From the NCBI GenBank assembly GCA_016717005.1, contig JADJUF010000038.1:124001-188000 (forward strand): a DNA stretch of 64,000 nt, written 5' to 3'. The notes under the pieces were generated by a model, which saw only the letters and a list, made by a program, of their open reading frames with translations, did not search any database and was not told the DNA's origin. Both the position numbers and the translations under genes were made by a program. Position 1 is the stretch's first letter; every line of letters begins with the position of its first letter. This stretch comes from Myxococcales bacterium (GTDB lineage Bacteria > Myxococcota_A > Polyangia > Haliangiales > Haliangiaceae). Shown here piece after piece: positions 46,887 to 54,634 of this stretch.

Positions 46887-48022
46887 GGCACCGACACTCG
46901 CACGGCCGCGACCAGATCGGGGGCGCCGACCGACAGCGCCAGCGCGGCCCGAGCGGTCGTGGGTGTGGCGCTCGTCACGATCGTCAGCGGACCGTCGGCG
47001 ACCGCGCCAGCGCCAGCGCCGGCGACCGGCGGGAGCACGCCCTGCGCCAGCGCGGTCCCGAGCGCGATCGTCTGGATCAGCGCCGTCGCGGCGCCGGCGT
47101 GGCCGAACCCGGCGCTGGTGGCGGTGAGCTGCGCGTCGCCACACGCGGCGGCGATCAACGCGCGCTCGGCGAGGTCCTGGGCTGGCCGGGCCCGGGCGCA
47201 GCCGTCGACGATCGGCGCCACCGGCAGCGCCGCGAGCGCGGCGGCGAGGTCGCCGGCGCCGGCGAACGCCGCGATCGTCGCGGTGCGCGCGCCCGCGCGC
47301 GGATCGTCGGGGCGCACCAGCACCAGCGCGGCCGCGGCCTCGCCGGGCACGAACCCGCGCGCGGCGGCGTGGTACGGCGCGATCACGTCGGCGGGCGCCG
47401 CGGCGGTGACGTCGCCGCGCTCGGACAGCTCGACCAGGAGCTCGGGCTCGAGCAGCGAGTCGTAGGCGACGACGATCGCGGTGTCGATCGCGCCGGCCGC
47501 GAGCGCCCACGCCGCGCTCATGATCGCCTGAGCCCCGGCGCTGGCGCCGCCGAAGGTCGCGCCATCGCCGCGCGCGCCCAGGTCGGCGGCGAGCAGCGCG
47601 TGGGCGTTGTTCGACAGGTGCCGCAACATCCAGAACGGGTGGATCTCGCGCAGGCCCAGGGCCCAGGCGTCGCGGCCGTCGGCGCGCTGCCGCGCCAGCG
47701 CCGGCAGCATGTCGTCCCAGTGGGCGCGCAGGCCGCCGACCGCGGCGTACAGGCCCGTGCGCGGATCCGGCGGCAGCGCCGCGGCCCGCGCGACCTCGGT
47801 GGCGACGTCGAGGCCGAAGGCGCCCATGCGCCGCAGGTAGCGATCGTGGCGGGTCCGCGGCGGCGCGCCCGGGATCGGCGCGATCGTGCGCGCGCGCGAG
47901 GTGGCGACCGGGTTGGCGATCGCGCCGCGCTCGCCGGCGACGAGCCGCGCGACCGCGCCGTCGACGTCGGCGCCCAGGGCCGTGCGCCAGCGCCACGCCA
48001 GGACCGCGACCGGCGTCGTCAC
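46883..48022 (-). CDS. Ketosynthase-fold chain-length-factor-like protein (copy 2)
   Basis: 379 residues with the thiolase-fold layout of beta-ketoacyl synthases. The nucleophilic Cys is missing: where KAS has xACASG the sequence is TFGGASAGAQAI (Gly159). The first catalytic His (NAHGTGT) is replaced by a VDGCARARPAQ segment; only the GFGHAGAA equivalent of the second His is kept. Loss of Cys is the mark of chain-length factors that pair with an active KS in type II polyketide systems. It directly follows the active KAS at 48019 with a 4-base overlap, so a heterodimer is likely. Confidence 0.8.
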   Translation of the reverse strand: MTTPVAVLAWRWRTALGADVDGAVARLVAGERGAIANPVATSRARTIAPIPGAPPRTRHDRYLRRMGAFGLDVATEVARAAALPPDPRTGLYAAVGGLRAHWDDMLPALARQRADGRDAWALGLREIHPFWMLRHLSNNAHALLAADLGARGDGATFGGASAGAQAIMSAAWALAAGAIDTAIVVAYDSLLEPELLVELSERGDVTAAAPADVIAPYHAAARGFVPGEAAAALVLVRPDDPRAGARTATIAAFAGAGDLAAALAALPVAPIVDGCARARPAQDLAERALIAAACGDAQLTATSAGFGHAGAATALIQTIALGTALAQGVLPPVAGAGAGAVADGPLTIVTSATPTTARAALALSVGAPDLVAAVRVSVP

Positions 48023-49239
48023 GGGCACCGCCGCAGCACCAGGCTGGCGTTGTGGCCGCCGAACCCGAACGAGTTGGAGACGGCGTGCTCGACCTGCACG
48101 CGCCGCGGGGTCGGGCCGATGACGTCGAGCGGGCACTCGGGGTCGAGGGTCTGGTGGTGCGCGGTGCCGGGCAGCGAGCCGTCGGTGAGCGCGGCCACGC
48201 ACGCGGCCAGCTCGATCGCGCCGGCCGCGGCCATCAGGTGGCCGATCGCGCCCTTGATCGAGCTGACCGGCGTGCGCGCCAGCGCCGGGCCGAACACCGT
48301 CGCCAGCGCCCGGGCCTCGGCCGGGTCGTTGAGCGGCGTGCCGGTGCCGTGGGCGTTGACGTAGCCGACGTCGGCCGGCGCGATCCCGGCCCGGGCGATC
48401 GCGCGGGCGATGGCCGCGGCGGCGGCGCTACCGTCGGGGCGAGGCGCGGTGGCGCGGTAGGCGTCCTGGGTCGCGCCCCAGCCGACGATCGCCGCCAGCG
48501 CGCGGGCGCCCCGGGCGCGCGCACGGTCGGCGCGCTCGACCACGAACATCGCCGCGCCCTCGCCGATCACCAGGCCGTCGCGATCGCGATCGAACGGTCG
48601 GCACGCGTCGGGGGCGTTGCGCGGCGACGGCGCGCCCAGCCGGGCCATGCCGCCGATGCCCAGCGGGTTGACCATGCTGTCGCTGCCGCCGCACACGATC
48701 ACGTCGGCGCGGCCGCGCGCGATCAGCTGCGCCGCGTGGGCCACCGCCAGCGCGCCGGCCGCGCACGCCGACACGTTGACGACGGTCGGGCCGCGCAGGC
48801 CCAGCGCGCGCCGCACCGCGCGGGCGGCGGTGTCGACCGGAGCGCGGAACGCCAGCGCGCGGTCGCCGGCCGCGGTCGCCGCGCGTGCCCACGCGATCCG
48901 ATCGGGCTCGATCATCGGCGCGAAGTCCTCGAGGAACGCCTGCTCGAGGCCGAGCGCGATCACCAGCGGCGCGCGCTGCTCGGCCGGGCCGCACCCGGCC
49001 TGGGCCCAGGCCTCGGCCGCGGCCATCGTCGCGAACACCGCCTTGCGGTCGCGGGTGCCCTCGCTCGGCGGCGCCGTCGGCAGCGGCACCTCGCCGGCGA
49101 CGGTGACCGGGAACGTCGACGCGTCGAACCAGCGGATCGGGCCCACCGCGGCGGCGCCGGCGCGCAGGCCGGCGTCGAAGTCCGCGCGCGTCAGCCCGAA
49201 CGCGCTGACCACGCCGACGCCGGTGATGACCGCGGTCAC
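48019..49239 (-). CDS. Beta-ketoacyl-ACP synthase, active (FabF-like, copy 2)
   Basis: 406 residues. The triad is complete: Cys159 in NVSACAAGALAV, His297 in VNAHGTGTPLND and His334 in KGAIGHLMAAAG with Lys329. It ends NSFGFGGHNASLV, typical of FabF/KAS II. It performs decarboxylative condensation of malonyl-ACP with an acyl chain. It overlaps the preceding Cys-less partner (49236) and the following one (46883) by 4 bases each. GTG 49239 is the start giving the conserved VITGVGVVSAFG N terminus. Confidence 0.92.
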   Translation of the reverse strand: MTAVITGVGVVSAFGLTRADFDAGLRAGAAAVGPIRWFDASTFPVTVAGEVPLPTAPPSEGTRDRKAVFATMAAAEAWAQAGCGPAEQRAPLVIALGLEQAFLEDFAPMIEPDRIAWARAATAAGDRALAFRAPVDTAARAVRRALGLRGPTVVNVSACAAGALAVAHAAQLIARGRADVIVCGGSDSMVNPLGIGGMARLGAPSPRNAPDACRPFDRDRDGLVIGEGAAMFVVERADRARARGARALAAIVGWGATQDAYRATAPRPDGSAAAAAIARAIARAGIAPADVGYVNAHGTGTPLNDPAEARALATVFGPALARTPVSSIKGAIGHLMAAAGAIELAACVAALTDGSLPGTAHHQTLDPECPLDVIGPTPRRVQVEHAVSNSFGFGGHNASLVLRRCP

Positions 49240-50189
49240 GATCCGCGCTCCAGCTCGACCACGCCGACCGCGCCGTCGACGTCGGCGGTGACGACCGCCA
49301 CGCGGGGCGCGCCCGCGGCCAGCAGATCGAGCGCGGCCAGCCACGCCAGCGCCGGGCCGGCCGCGAGGCACTCGCCCAGCGCCGGGCCGAGGTCGAGCAC
49401 GTCGGCGCGGTCCGCGAGCTGCGCCGCCAGCGCGGCGTCGGTGAGCGCGACGATCGCGGTGGCGCGGTCGGGCAGGGTCAGCGCCGCGCGGTCCTCGGCC
49501 GCGCACACCTCGGCGCGGATCACGCGGGCCAGGCCCTCGCCGCGCGCGACCGCCACCAGCGCCGCGCCCTCGCCGGGCACGCCCGACCAGCCGCCGTGGC
49601 AGCGCTCGAGCTCGGCCCAGGTCACCGGGTGCAGCGCGCTGTCGGCGCCGCCCGCGATCGCGATCGGGGCGTCGTCGTCCTCGATCGCGGCCACCGCCTC
49701 GATCAGCGCGTGGACCGTGCCGGCGCCGCGCGAGAACAGCGCGCCGTGGACGCCGGCGCCGACGCCCTCCTGGATCGCCGCGTGGGCCATCGTGAAGTTG
49801 TTCATCAGCTGGAACGCCAGGAGCGGGTTGCACGCGGCCAGGCCCGGGCCGCCGAACCGCGCCAGCGACCAGGTCGCGCCGTCCATCGACGCCCGCAGCA
49901 TCGCGTGCAGCTCGGCGGTCGAGCCGCCCGACGCGCCGACGCCGACGAAGCACCCGGCCGCGCGCAGGGCCTCGGCCGGCAGCGCCGCCACGAGCTCGTG
50001 CATCGCCGCCGCCGCCAGGAGCGCGCCGCGCGACATGGTCTTGCGCGCGCGCACCGGCACCGCGACCAGGGCCGCGTCGGCGACCGGGCGGGTCGGCGTC
50101 GCGGCGGTCGCGCGCGCGCGCTCGGCGAGGCCGCGCCAGCCGCCGCCGATCGGCGACACCCCTGCGGCCGCGACGATCGCGACGGTCAC
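49236..50189 (-). CDS. Ketosynthase-fold protein without active site, short (chain-length-factor-like, copy 1)
   Basis: 317 residues, about 90 shorter than a KAS. N-terminal half segments such as CFVGVGASGGSTAELHAML and CNPLLAFQLMNNFTMAHAAI have the KAS fold pattern. At the nucleophile position it reads GALFSRGAGT, no Cys, and neither catalytic His motif is present; the C-terminal lobe is reduced. It resembles the 'KAS N-terminal-like' chain-length-factor group seen in aryl-polyene and related clusters. It follows the active KAS at 50272 after a mini-ORF, with a GTGA overlap, and probably forms a heterodimer with it. Confidence 0.75.
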   Translation of the reverse strand: MTVAIVAAAGVSPIGGGWRGLAERARATAATPTRPVADAALVAVPVRARKTMSRGALLAAAAMHELVAALPAEALRAAGCFVGVGASGGSTAELHAMLRASMDGATWSLARFGGPGLAACNPLLAFQLMNNFTMAHAAIQEGVGAGVHGALFSRGAGTVHALIEAVAAIEDDDAPIAIAGGADSALHPVTWAELERCHGGWSGVPGEGAALVAVARGEGLARVIRAEVCAAEDRAALTLPDRATAIVALTDAALAAQLADRADVLDLGPALGECLAAGPALAWLAALDLLAAGAPRVAVVTADVDGAVGVVELERGS

Positions 50190-50306
50190 GCGCCCTCCCG
50201 ACGCCGCACCACCAGGCTGGGGCAGCCGGCGCCGAGCGGCGACACCCCTGCGGCCGCGACGATCGCGACGGTCACGCGCCCTCCCGACGCCGCACCACCA
50301 GGCTGG
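50151..50306 (-). repeat. Tandem duplication of the KAS / chain-length-factor junction
   Basis: 70 bases (50151-50220) recur at 50237-50306, 86 bases apart. On the minus strand each copy holds the last codons of the KAS gene, the GTGA stop/start overlap and the first codons of the partner gene. Confidence 0.92.
50186..50275 (-). CDS. Mini-ORF produced by the junction duplication (29 aa)
   Basis: It starts like the partner gene (MTVAIVAAAGVSPLGAGC) and ends like the KAS gene (SLVVRRREGA). It overlaps the KAS stop and the partner start by 4 bases each, so a ribosome could pass through the whole chain. Function is unlikely beyond keeping coupling. Confidence 0.45.
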   Translation of the reverse strand: MTVAIVAAAGVSPLGAGCPSLVVRRREGA

Positions 50307-51489
50307 CGTTGGCGCCGCCGAACGCGAACGCGTTGACCAGGGCCGCGCGGACCGGCGCGGTCACCGCCGCGCCCAGCACGTGGCGCGCCCCGCAGCTGGC
50401 GTCGGGCGTGGCCAGCCCGGCGGTCGGCATGATCGTGCCCGAGGCGACGGCCTCGATCGCGCACAGCGCGCCGATCGCGCCGGCGCCGGCGACCCAGTGG
50501 CCGACCGCGCCCTTGACCGAGCTGACGTAGGCCCGCGCGAAGCCGTCGCCGAGCGCGCGCCCGAGCGCCACGATCTCGGCCGGGTCGTTGAGCGGCGTCG
50601 ACGTGCCGTGGGCCTGCACGTAGTCGATCGCCGGGCCGCCGGCGTCGGTCAGCGCCGCGGCGATGGCCCGGGCGGCGCCGTCGCCGTCGGGCTCGGGCGC
50701 GGTCAGGCGGTAGCCGTCGAGCGAGCGGCCGACGCCGGCGACCTCGACCTCGCCGCGCCCGCCGGCCACGTCGGCCGCGGCCAGCACCAGCAGCGCCGCG
50801 CCCTCGCCGACGACGAAGCCGTCGCGGCGCGCGTCGAACGGGCACGACACGCCGCGCGCCGACAGCGCGCCCAGCAGCCCGAAGCCCGCCAGCATCAGCG
50901 GCTCGACGTCGGCGCCGACCCCGCCGCAGATCGCCACGTCGCACGCGCCGGCGCGGATCGCGCGGACCGCGTCGACGATCGCCGCCGCGCCCGACGCGCA
51001 CGCCAGCGACACCGTCGCGACCGGCCCGGCGGCGCCGACCTCGAGCGCGATCGCCGCGGCGATCGCGGCCGGCGAGATCGCCCGCGCGTCGAGCCGCGCC
51101 GCGAACGGCCGCGCCGCCTCGGCGAACGCCGCGGCGTCGAAGCGGGTCCCGCCGCCGGCCGCGCGCGCCAGCGCCAGCACGGTCGCGAAGCTGGCCCGGC
51201 CCGACTCGGCGCCGAGGAACACGCCCAGCCGCGCCGGCGCGACGTCGACCCGGCCCGCACCCCAGGCCTCGGCCAGCGCCGCGAGCGCCAGCGGCCGCCG
51301 GCGATCCTCGTCGGCGCCGTCGCCGAGCGCGATCGCCGCCGCGACCTGGCACGGGAACCCGGTCGCGTCCCACGCGGTCACCGGCGCCACCGCGGTCGCG
51401 CCCCGCGCCAGCGCCGCCCGGGTCTCGGCCCACGTGCGCCCCAGCGGCGACCACGTCCCGACCCCGGTCACCACCACCGCCCGGGTCAC
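50272..51489 (-). CDS. Beta-ketoacyl-ACP synthase, active (FabF-like, copy 1)
   Basis: 405 residues. Triad: Cys164 in VSLACASGAAAI, His294 in QAHGTSTPLND and His331 in KGAVGHWVAGAG with Lys326. The C terminus is NAFAFGGANASLVV. It condenses acyl chains with malonyl-ACP. It is only moderately similar to the other active KAS, so the two may act at different chain lengths or oxidation states. It overlaps the dehydratase gene by 4 bases (GTGA); the other end is joined to its Cys-less partner through the duplicated junction. Confidence 0.92.
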   Translation of the reverse strand: MTRAVVVTGVGTWSPLGRTWAETRAALARGATAVAPVTAWDATGFPCQVAAAIALGDGADEDRRRPLALAALAEAWGAGRVDVAPARLGVFLGAESGRASFATVLALARAAGGGTRFDAAAFAEAARPFAARLDARAISPAAIAAAIALEVGAAGPVATVSLACASGAAAIVDAVRAIRAGACDVAICGGVGADVEPLMLAGFGLLGALSARGVSCPFDARRDGFVVGEGAALLVLAAADVAGGRGEVEVAGVGRSLDGYRLTAPEPDGDGAARAIAAALTDAGGPAIDYVQAHGTSTPLNDPAEIVALGRALGDGFARAYVSSVKGAVGHWVAGAGAIGALCAIEAVASGTIMPTAGLATPDASCGARHVLGAAVTAPVRAALVNAFAFGGANASLVVRRREGA

Positions 51490-51956
51490 GTCGGCTCCGT
51501 CACCGATCCGTGCAGCCACACGTTCAGGTGCTCGCGCCGGCGCGCGATCAGGATCGGGTTGGTCACGACTGCGAACGCGAACCCGAGCTCGGCCTCGGCC
51601 GCGAGCGCGCCGTCGAGCCGGGCCCAGCCCTTGATGCGGCCGCCGTCCTCGGTCGCGGTCTCGACCCGGGCCTCGAGCTCGAGCCGGTCGCCCGGCCGCA
51701 CCACCCGGCGGAACTTGGTGCGATCGATCATCGTCAGGAGCGCGTGCAGATCGTGCCGGCCGCGGCCGCGCAGCGTCGCCTCGAGCAGCACCCCGCCGAG
51801 CTGGGCCAGGGCCTCGACGACCAGCGCGCCCGGCAGCACCGGGTAGCCCGGGAAGTGATCGGCGAACACGTCGTCCGACAGCGACGCGCACTTGAGCCCG
51901 CGCGCGACCTCGCCCGGGACGAGCTCGGTGATCCGATCGAGCATCACGTAGCGCAT
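51486..51956 (-). CDS. 3-hydroxyacyl-ACP dehydratase (FabZ/FabA-like hotdog fold)
   Basis: 156 residues. The signature is DHFPGYPVLPGALVVEALAQLGG with catalytic His34 and Glu48 (given here as DHFPGYPVLPG and VVEALAQ). The length is that of FabZ, and a FabA-type isomerase feature is not evident. It removes water from 3-hydroxyacyl-ACP. First gene of the minus-strand biosynthetic operon. Its start is 107 bases from the divergent radical SAM gene, so both strands of the cluster could be controlled from 51957-52063. Confidence 0.9.
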   Translation of the reverse strand: MRYVMLDRITELVPGEVARGLKCASLSDDVFADHFPGYPVLPGALVVEALAQLGGVLLEATLRGRGRHDLHALLTMIDRTKFRRVVRPGDRLELEARVETATEDGGRIKGWARLDGALAAEAELGFAFAVVTNPILIARRREHLNVWLHGSVTEPT

Positions 51957-51963
51957 CGGCGCG

Positions 51964-51969
51964 ACGGTA
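51964..51969 (-). promoter_or_regulatory. -10 box of the 15-gene biosynthetic operon
   Basis: TACCGT on the minus strand ends 7 bases before ATG 51956. The opposite strand has a TACAAC box near 52015 and a GGGAG ribosome-binding site before ATG 52064, so this is a divergent control region. Confidence 0.45.
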
Positions 51970-52063
51970 CACCCGCCGCGCCGCTGGCGGTTGCGCCGCC
52001 CGGCGCCCGGGCGCTACAACCACGGCTACCGCAGCAGGCGCGCGCCGCGCCGGGAGTTCTCCG

Positions 52064-53725
52064 ATGGAATGCACCACGTGCGCGCCGGGCCGAGTCGATC
52101 GCCCTCACACCTTCCTCGCCCACGAGTACGTCGCCTGCGACGGCTGCGGCGCCCGCCACGAGGCCCGGGTCGTCCTGCGCGACGGCGCGGTCTTCCACCT
52201 GCTCCTGTGCCCGACCTGCGGCCAGCGCGAGACCAAGGTCCACGATGACGCCGACGCCTACGTGCGCGAGTTCGTGGCCCGGGCCCGCCCCGAGGAGCTG
52301 ACCGGCCACGTCTGGAAGCACACCACCTCGACCTGCCCGAGCTGCCTGGCGCTGGTCGAGGCCGAGGTCGTGATCCGCGCCGGCAAGGTCTACTTCGCCA
52401 AGGACTGCCGCGCGTGCGGGCCGTCGGAGGCGCTGGTGTCCGAGGACGCCGCCTACTACGCCCGCGCCTACGCGTTCGCGCGCGCCGGCACCGAGCCGCT
52501 GGAGTTCCGCGGCACCGTGGCGAAGGGTTGCCCGACCGACTGCGGCACCTGCGGCGATCACGAGCAGCACACCTGCCTGCCGATCATCGAGATCACCGAC
52601 CACTGCAACCTCGAGTGCCCGGTCTGCATCGTCGACAACCAGTACTCGACCCACCTGGCGCCGGCGACCTTCGCGAAGATGATCGACGGCCTGGTCGCGG
52701 CCGAGGGCCAGTGCGAGTCGGTGGCGCTGTCGGGCGGCGAGCCCACCAGCCACCCGCAGCTGCTCGAGCTGATCAAGATCGCCACCCGGCCCGAGATCGG
52801 CCGGGTCGTGGTCATCACCAACGGCCTGCGGCTCGGGCGCGACCGCGCGTTCGCCCAGGCGCTCAAGGACGCCGGCGCGTACATCGGCCTGCAGCTCGAC
52901 GGCTTCTCGGCCGACGTCCACGAGGCCATCCGCGGCAAGGACCTGACCGACGACAAGGCCGCGGCGCTCACCGCGCTGCGCGAGCTCGACCTGCCGACCC
53001 AGCTCATCTTCGTCGCCACCCGCGGCGTCAACGACCACCAGATCGGCCAGGCGGTCGAGCTCTTGATCAACGAGCCCCACATCCTGTCGCTCAACTTCCA
53101 GCCGATGGCCTACACCGGCCACGGCGGCGGCGCGTTCGCCCACGATCCGATGGATCGCCTGACGATCCCCGGCGTCATCCGCAAGATGGACGAGCAGTCG
53201 GGCGGCGCGGTCCGGTACCTCGACTTCTTCCCGCTGCCGTGCTCGCACCCGCAGTGCGTGTCGCTGACGTACCTGCTGCGGCTCAACGACGGCAGCTGCG
53301 TGCCGTTCGCGCGCTTCGTCGACTTCGAGAAGTACACGACGCTCCTGCGCTCGTCGGCGACGCTGCCGGCGACCGCCGAGGTCGAGGAGGCGCTGCACGA
53401 GCTGGTCCACGACGTCTTCGCGCGCCAGGACGAGCTCGAGCGCGGGCCCGAGATCCTGGCGGCGCTGCGGCGCTCGCTCGACGAGATGTTCCCGGCCCGG
53501 CCGCTGACCGGCCGCGACGCGGTCCGCGCCAGCGAGCGCCAGTCGAAGTCGATCTTCTTGCACCACTACATGGATCGCCACGACTTCGATCTCGAGCGCC
53601 TGCGCAAGTGCTGCCACCACTACCCGCAGCCCGACGGCCGGATCATGCCGGCCTGCGGCTGGAACATGTTCCACCGCGGCGCGGTCAAGGGCCCCGGCCC
53701 CAAGCGCCTGCCCGTGATCGCCTGA
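52064..53725 (+). CDS. Radical SAM protein of the MJ0619/Tes-like type with duplicated N-terminal Cys domain (copy 3)
   Basis: 553 residues. Two consecutive Cys-rich modules open the protein: ACDGCG...LLCPTCGQRE (about 24-53) and TCPSCLALVE...DCRACG (about 90-119), clearly an internal duplication. GCPTDCGTCGDHEQH follows. The SAM cluster site is Cys181-x3-Cys185-x2-Cys188 in CNLECPVCIV and the SAM contact is SGGEPTSHPQ. The C-terminal block FLHHYMDRHDFDLERLRKCC and IMPACGWNMFHR is shared with copies 1 and 2. A ribosome-binding site GGGAG precedes ATG 52064. It overlaps an SDR by 1 base (TGATG). Probable lipid C-C bond chemistry, by family analogy. Confidence 0.87.
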   Translation: MECTTCAPGRVDRPHTFLAHEYVACDGCGARHEARVVLRDGAVFHLLLCPTCGQRETKVHDDADAYVREFVARARPEELTGHVWKHTTSTCPSCLALVEAEVVIRAGKVYFAKDCRACGPSEALVSEDAAYYARAYAFARAGTEPLEFRGTVAKGCPTDCGTCGDHEQHTCLPIIEITDHCNLECPVCIVDNQYSTHLAPATFAKMIDGLVAAEGQCESVALSGGEPTSHPQLLELIKIATRPEIGRVVVITNGLRLGRDRAFAQALKDAGAYIGLQLDGFSADVHEAIRGKDLTDDKAAALTALRELDLPTQLIFVATRGVNDHQIGQAVELLINEPHILSLNFQPMAYTGHGGGAFAHDPMDRLTIPGVIRKMDEQSGGAVRYLDFFPLPCSHPQCVSLTYLLRLNDGSCVPFARFVDFEKYTTLLRSSATLPATAEVEEALHELVHDVFARQDELERGPEILAALRRSLDEMFPARPLTGRDAVRASERQSKSIFLHHYMDRHDFDLERLRKCCHHYPQPDGRIMPACGWNMFHRGAVKGPGPKRLPVIA

Positions 53726-54465
53726 TGGGCCTGCTCGACGGCCGCACCGCGATCGTCACGGGCGGCTCCCGCGGCCTGGGCCGGGCGATCTGCCTGGCGC
53801 TCGCCGGCGACGGCGCCGACGTCGCGTTCAACTACCTGCGCGACGACGAGGCCGCGGCCGCGACCGTCGCCGCGATCACCGCGCTCGGGCGCCGGGCCTG
53901 GCCCTACCGGGTGTCGGTGCTCGATCGCGCCGGCCTCAAGGCGATGGCGGCCGAGGTGGTCGCCGCGACCGGCGCGATCGACATCCTCGTCAACAACGCC
54001 GGCCACGGCCAGGTCGTGCCGCTGGCGCTGATGGAGGAGGAGGACTGGGACCGGATGATGGACACCCACGTCAAGGGCGCGTTCCTGGCGACCCAGGCGG
54101 TGCTGCGCGCGATGGTCAAGCAGCGGTACGGCCGCGTGCTCAACGTGTCGTCGCTGGCCGGCGTCAAGATGCTCGAGGCCCCGGTCCACTACTCGACCGC
54201 CAAGGCCGCGCTCAAGGGCTTCACCGAGTCGCTGGCCAAGGAGATCGGCCGCTACGGCATCACCGTCAACTGCGTCGCGCCGGGCGTGCTCGACGAGGGC
54301 GTCAGCGACCACCTGCCGCCGGCCCGCCGCGACGAGTACCTGCGCCACTGCGCGATGCGCCGGCTCGGCCGCCTCGACGAGGCCGCCGCGGTGATCGCGT
54401 TCCTCGCCAGCGAGCGCAACAGCTACATGAACGGCGCGACCGTCGTCGTCGATGGCGGCGTCTGA
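53725..54465 (+). CDS. Short-chain dehydrogenase/reductase (FabG-like) paired with radical SAM copy 3
   Basis: 246 residues. It has TGGSRGLGRAICLALA, NNAGHGQ, VSSLAGV and YSTAKAAL with an intact Ser-Tyr-Lys triad, and ends VVVDGGV. The closest paralogue is the SDR at 42851 (shared EAP.HY, E.GRYGI.VN, AP..LD.G). It starts inside the radical SAM stop (TGATG), so the two proteins are made in equal amounts. It likely reduces a keto group on the same lipid substrate. Two strong hairpins follow its stop. Confidence 0.9.
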   Translation: MGLLDGRTAIVTGGSRGLGRAICLALAGDGADVAFNYLRDDEAAAATVAAITALGRRAWPYRVSVLDRAGLKAMAAEVVAATGAIDILVNNAGHGQVVPLALMEEEDWDRMMDTHVKGAFLATQAVLRAMVKQRYGRVLNVSSLAGVKMLEAPVHYSTAKAALKGFTESLAKEIGRYGITVNCVAPGVLDEGVSDHLPPARRDEYLRHCAMRRLGRLDEAAAVIAFLASERNSYMNGATVVVDGGV

Positions 54466-54472
54466 GCTTCCT

Positions 54473-54496
54473 GGGAGGCCTGTCGCCAGGCCTCCC
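54473..54496 (+). terminator. Strong hairpin after the SDR gene
   Basis: GGGAGGCCTG pairs perfectly with CAGGCCTCCC around a TCGC loop. No T-tract follows. Confidence 0.6.
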
Positions 54497-54521
54497 CTCG
54501 TCGGGGGCAAGCCCCGACGAG
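54497..54521 (+). terminator. Second adjacent hairpin
   Basis: CTCGTCGGGG pairs with CCCCGACGAG around GCAAG. Directly abuts the first hairpin; together they look like a bidirectional terminator or a REP-like element. Confidence 0.55.
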
Positions 54522-54634
54522 CCTCCCCTCCGTTCTAGACGTTCTAGGCGCGAGACTCCCGGCGCGCGGGCCGGTGCTCGACCGAAAAACTGACAAGCGC
54601 TGAGTTTCCTGGGAGGCCTGTCGCCGGCGGCCCG

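Larger units (their letters stand above)
54463..54630 (+). repeat. Direct repeat bracketing the end of the biosynthetic region
   Basis: TGAGCTTCCTGGGAGGCCTG (54463-54482), which includes the SDR stop codon, recurs with one change at 54601-54620, 138 bases apart. The intervening sequence holds two hairpins and a CTAGACGTTCTAG palindrome. Confidence 0.75.

Noticed and set aside
48052..51846. Long plus-strand frame opposite the ketosynthase genes
   Set aside because: The composition (RRGR, DRADRA strings) is typical of antisense shadow and has no family motif; the minus strand holds intact KS genes.
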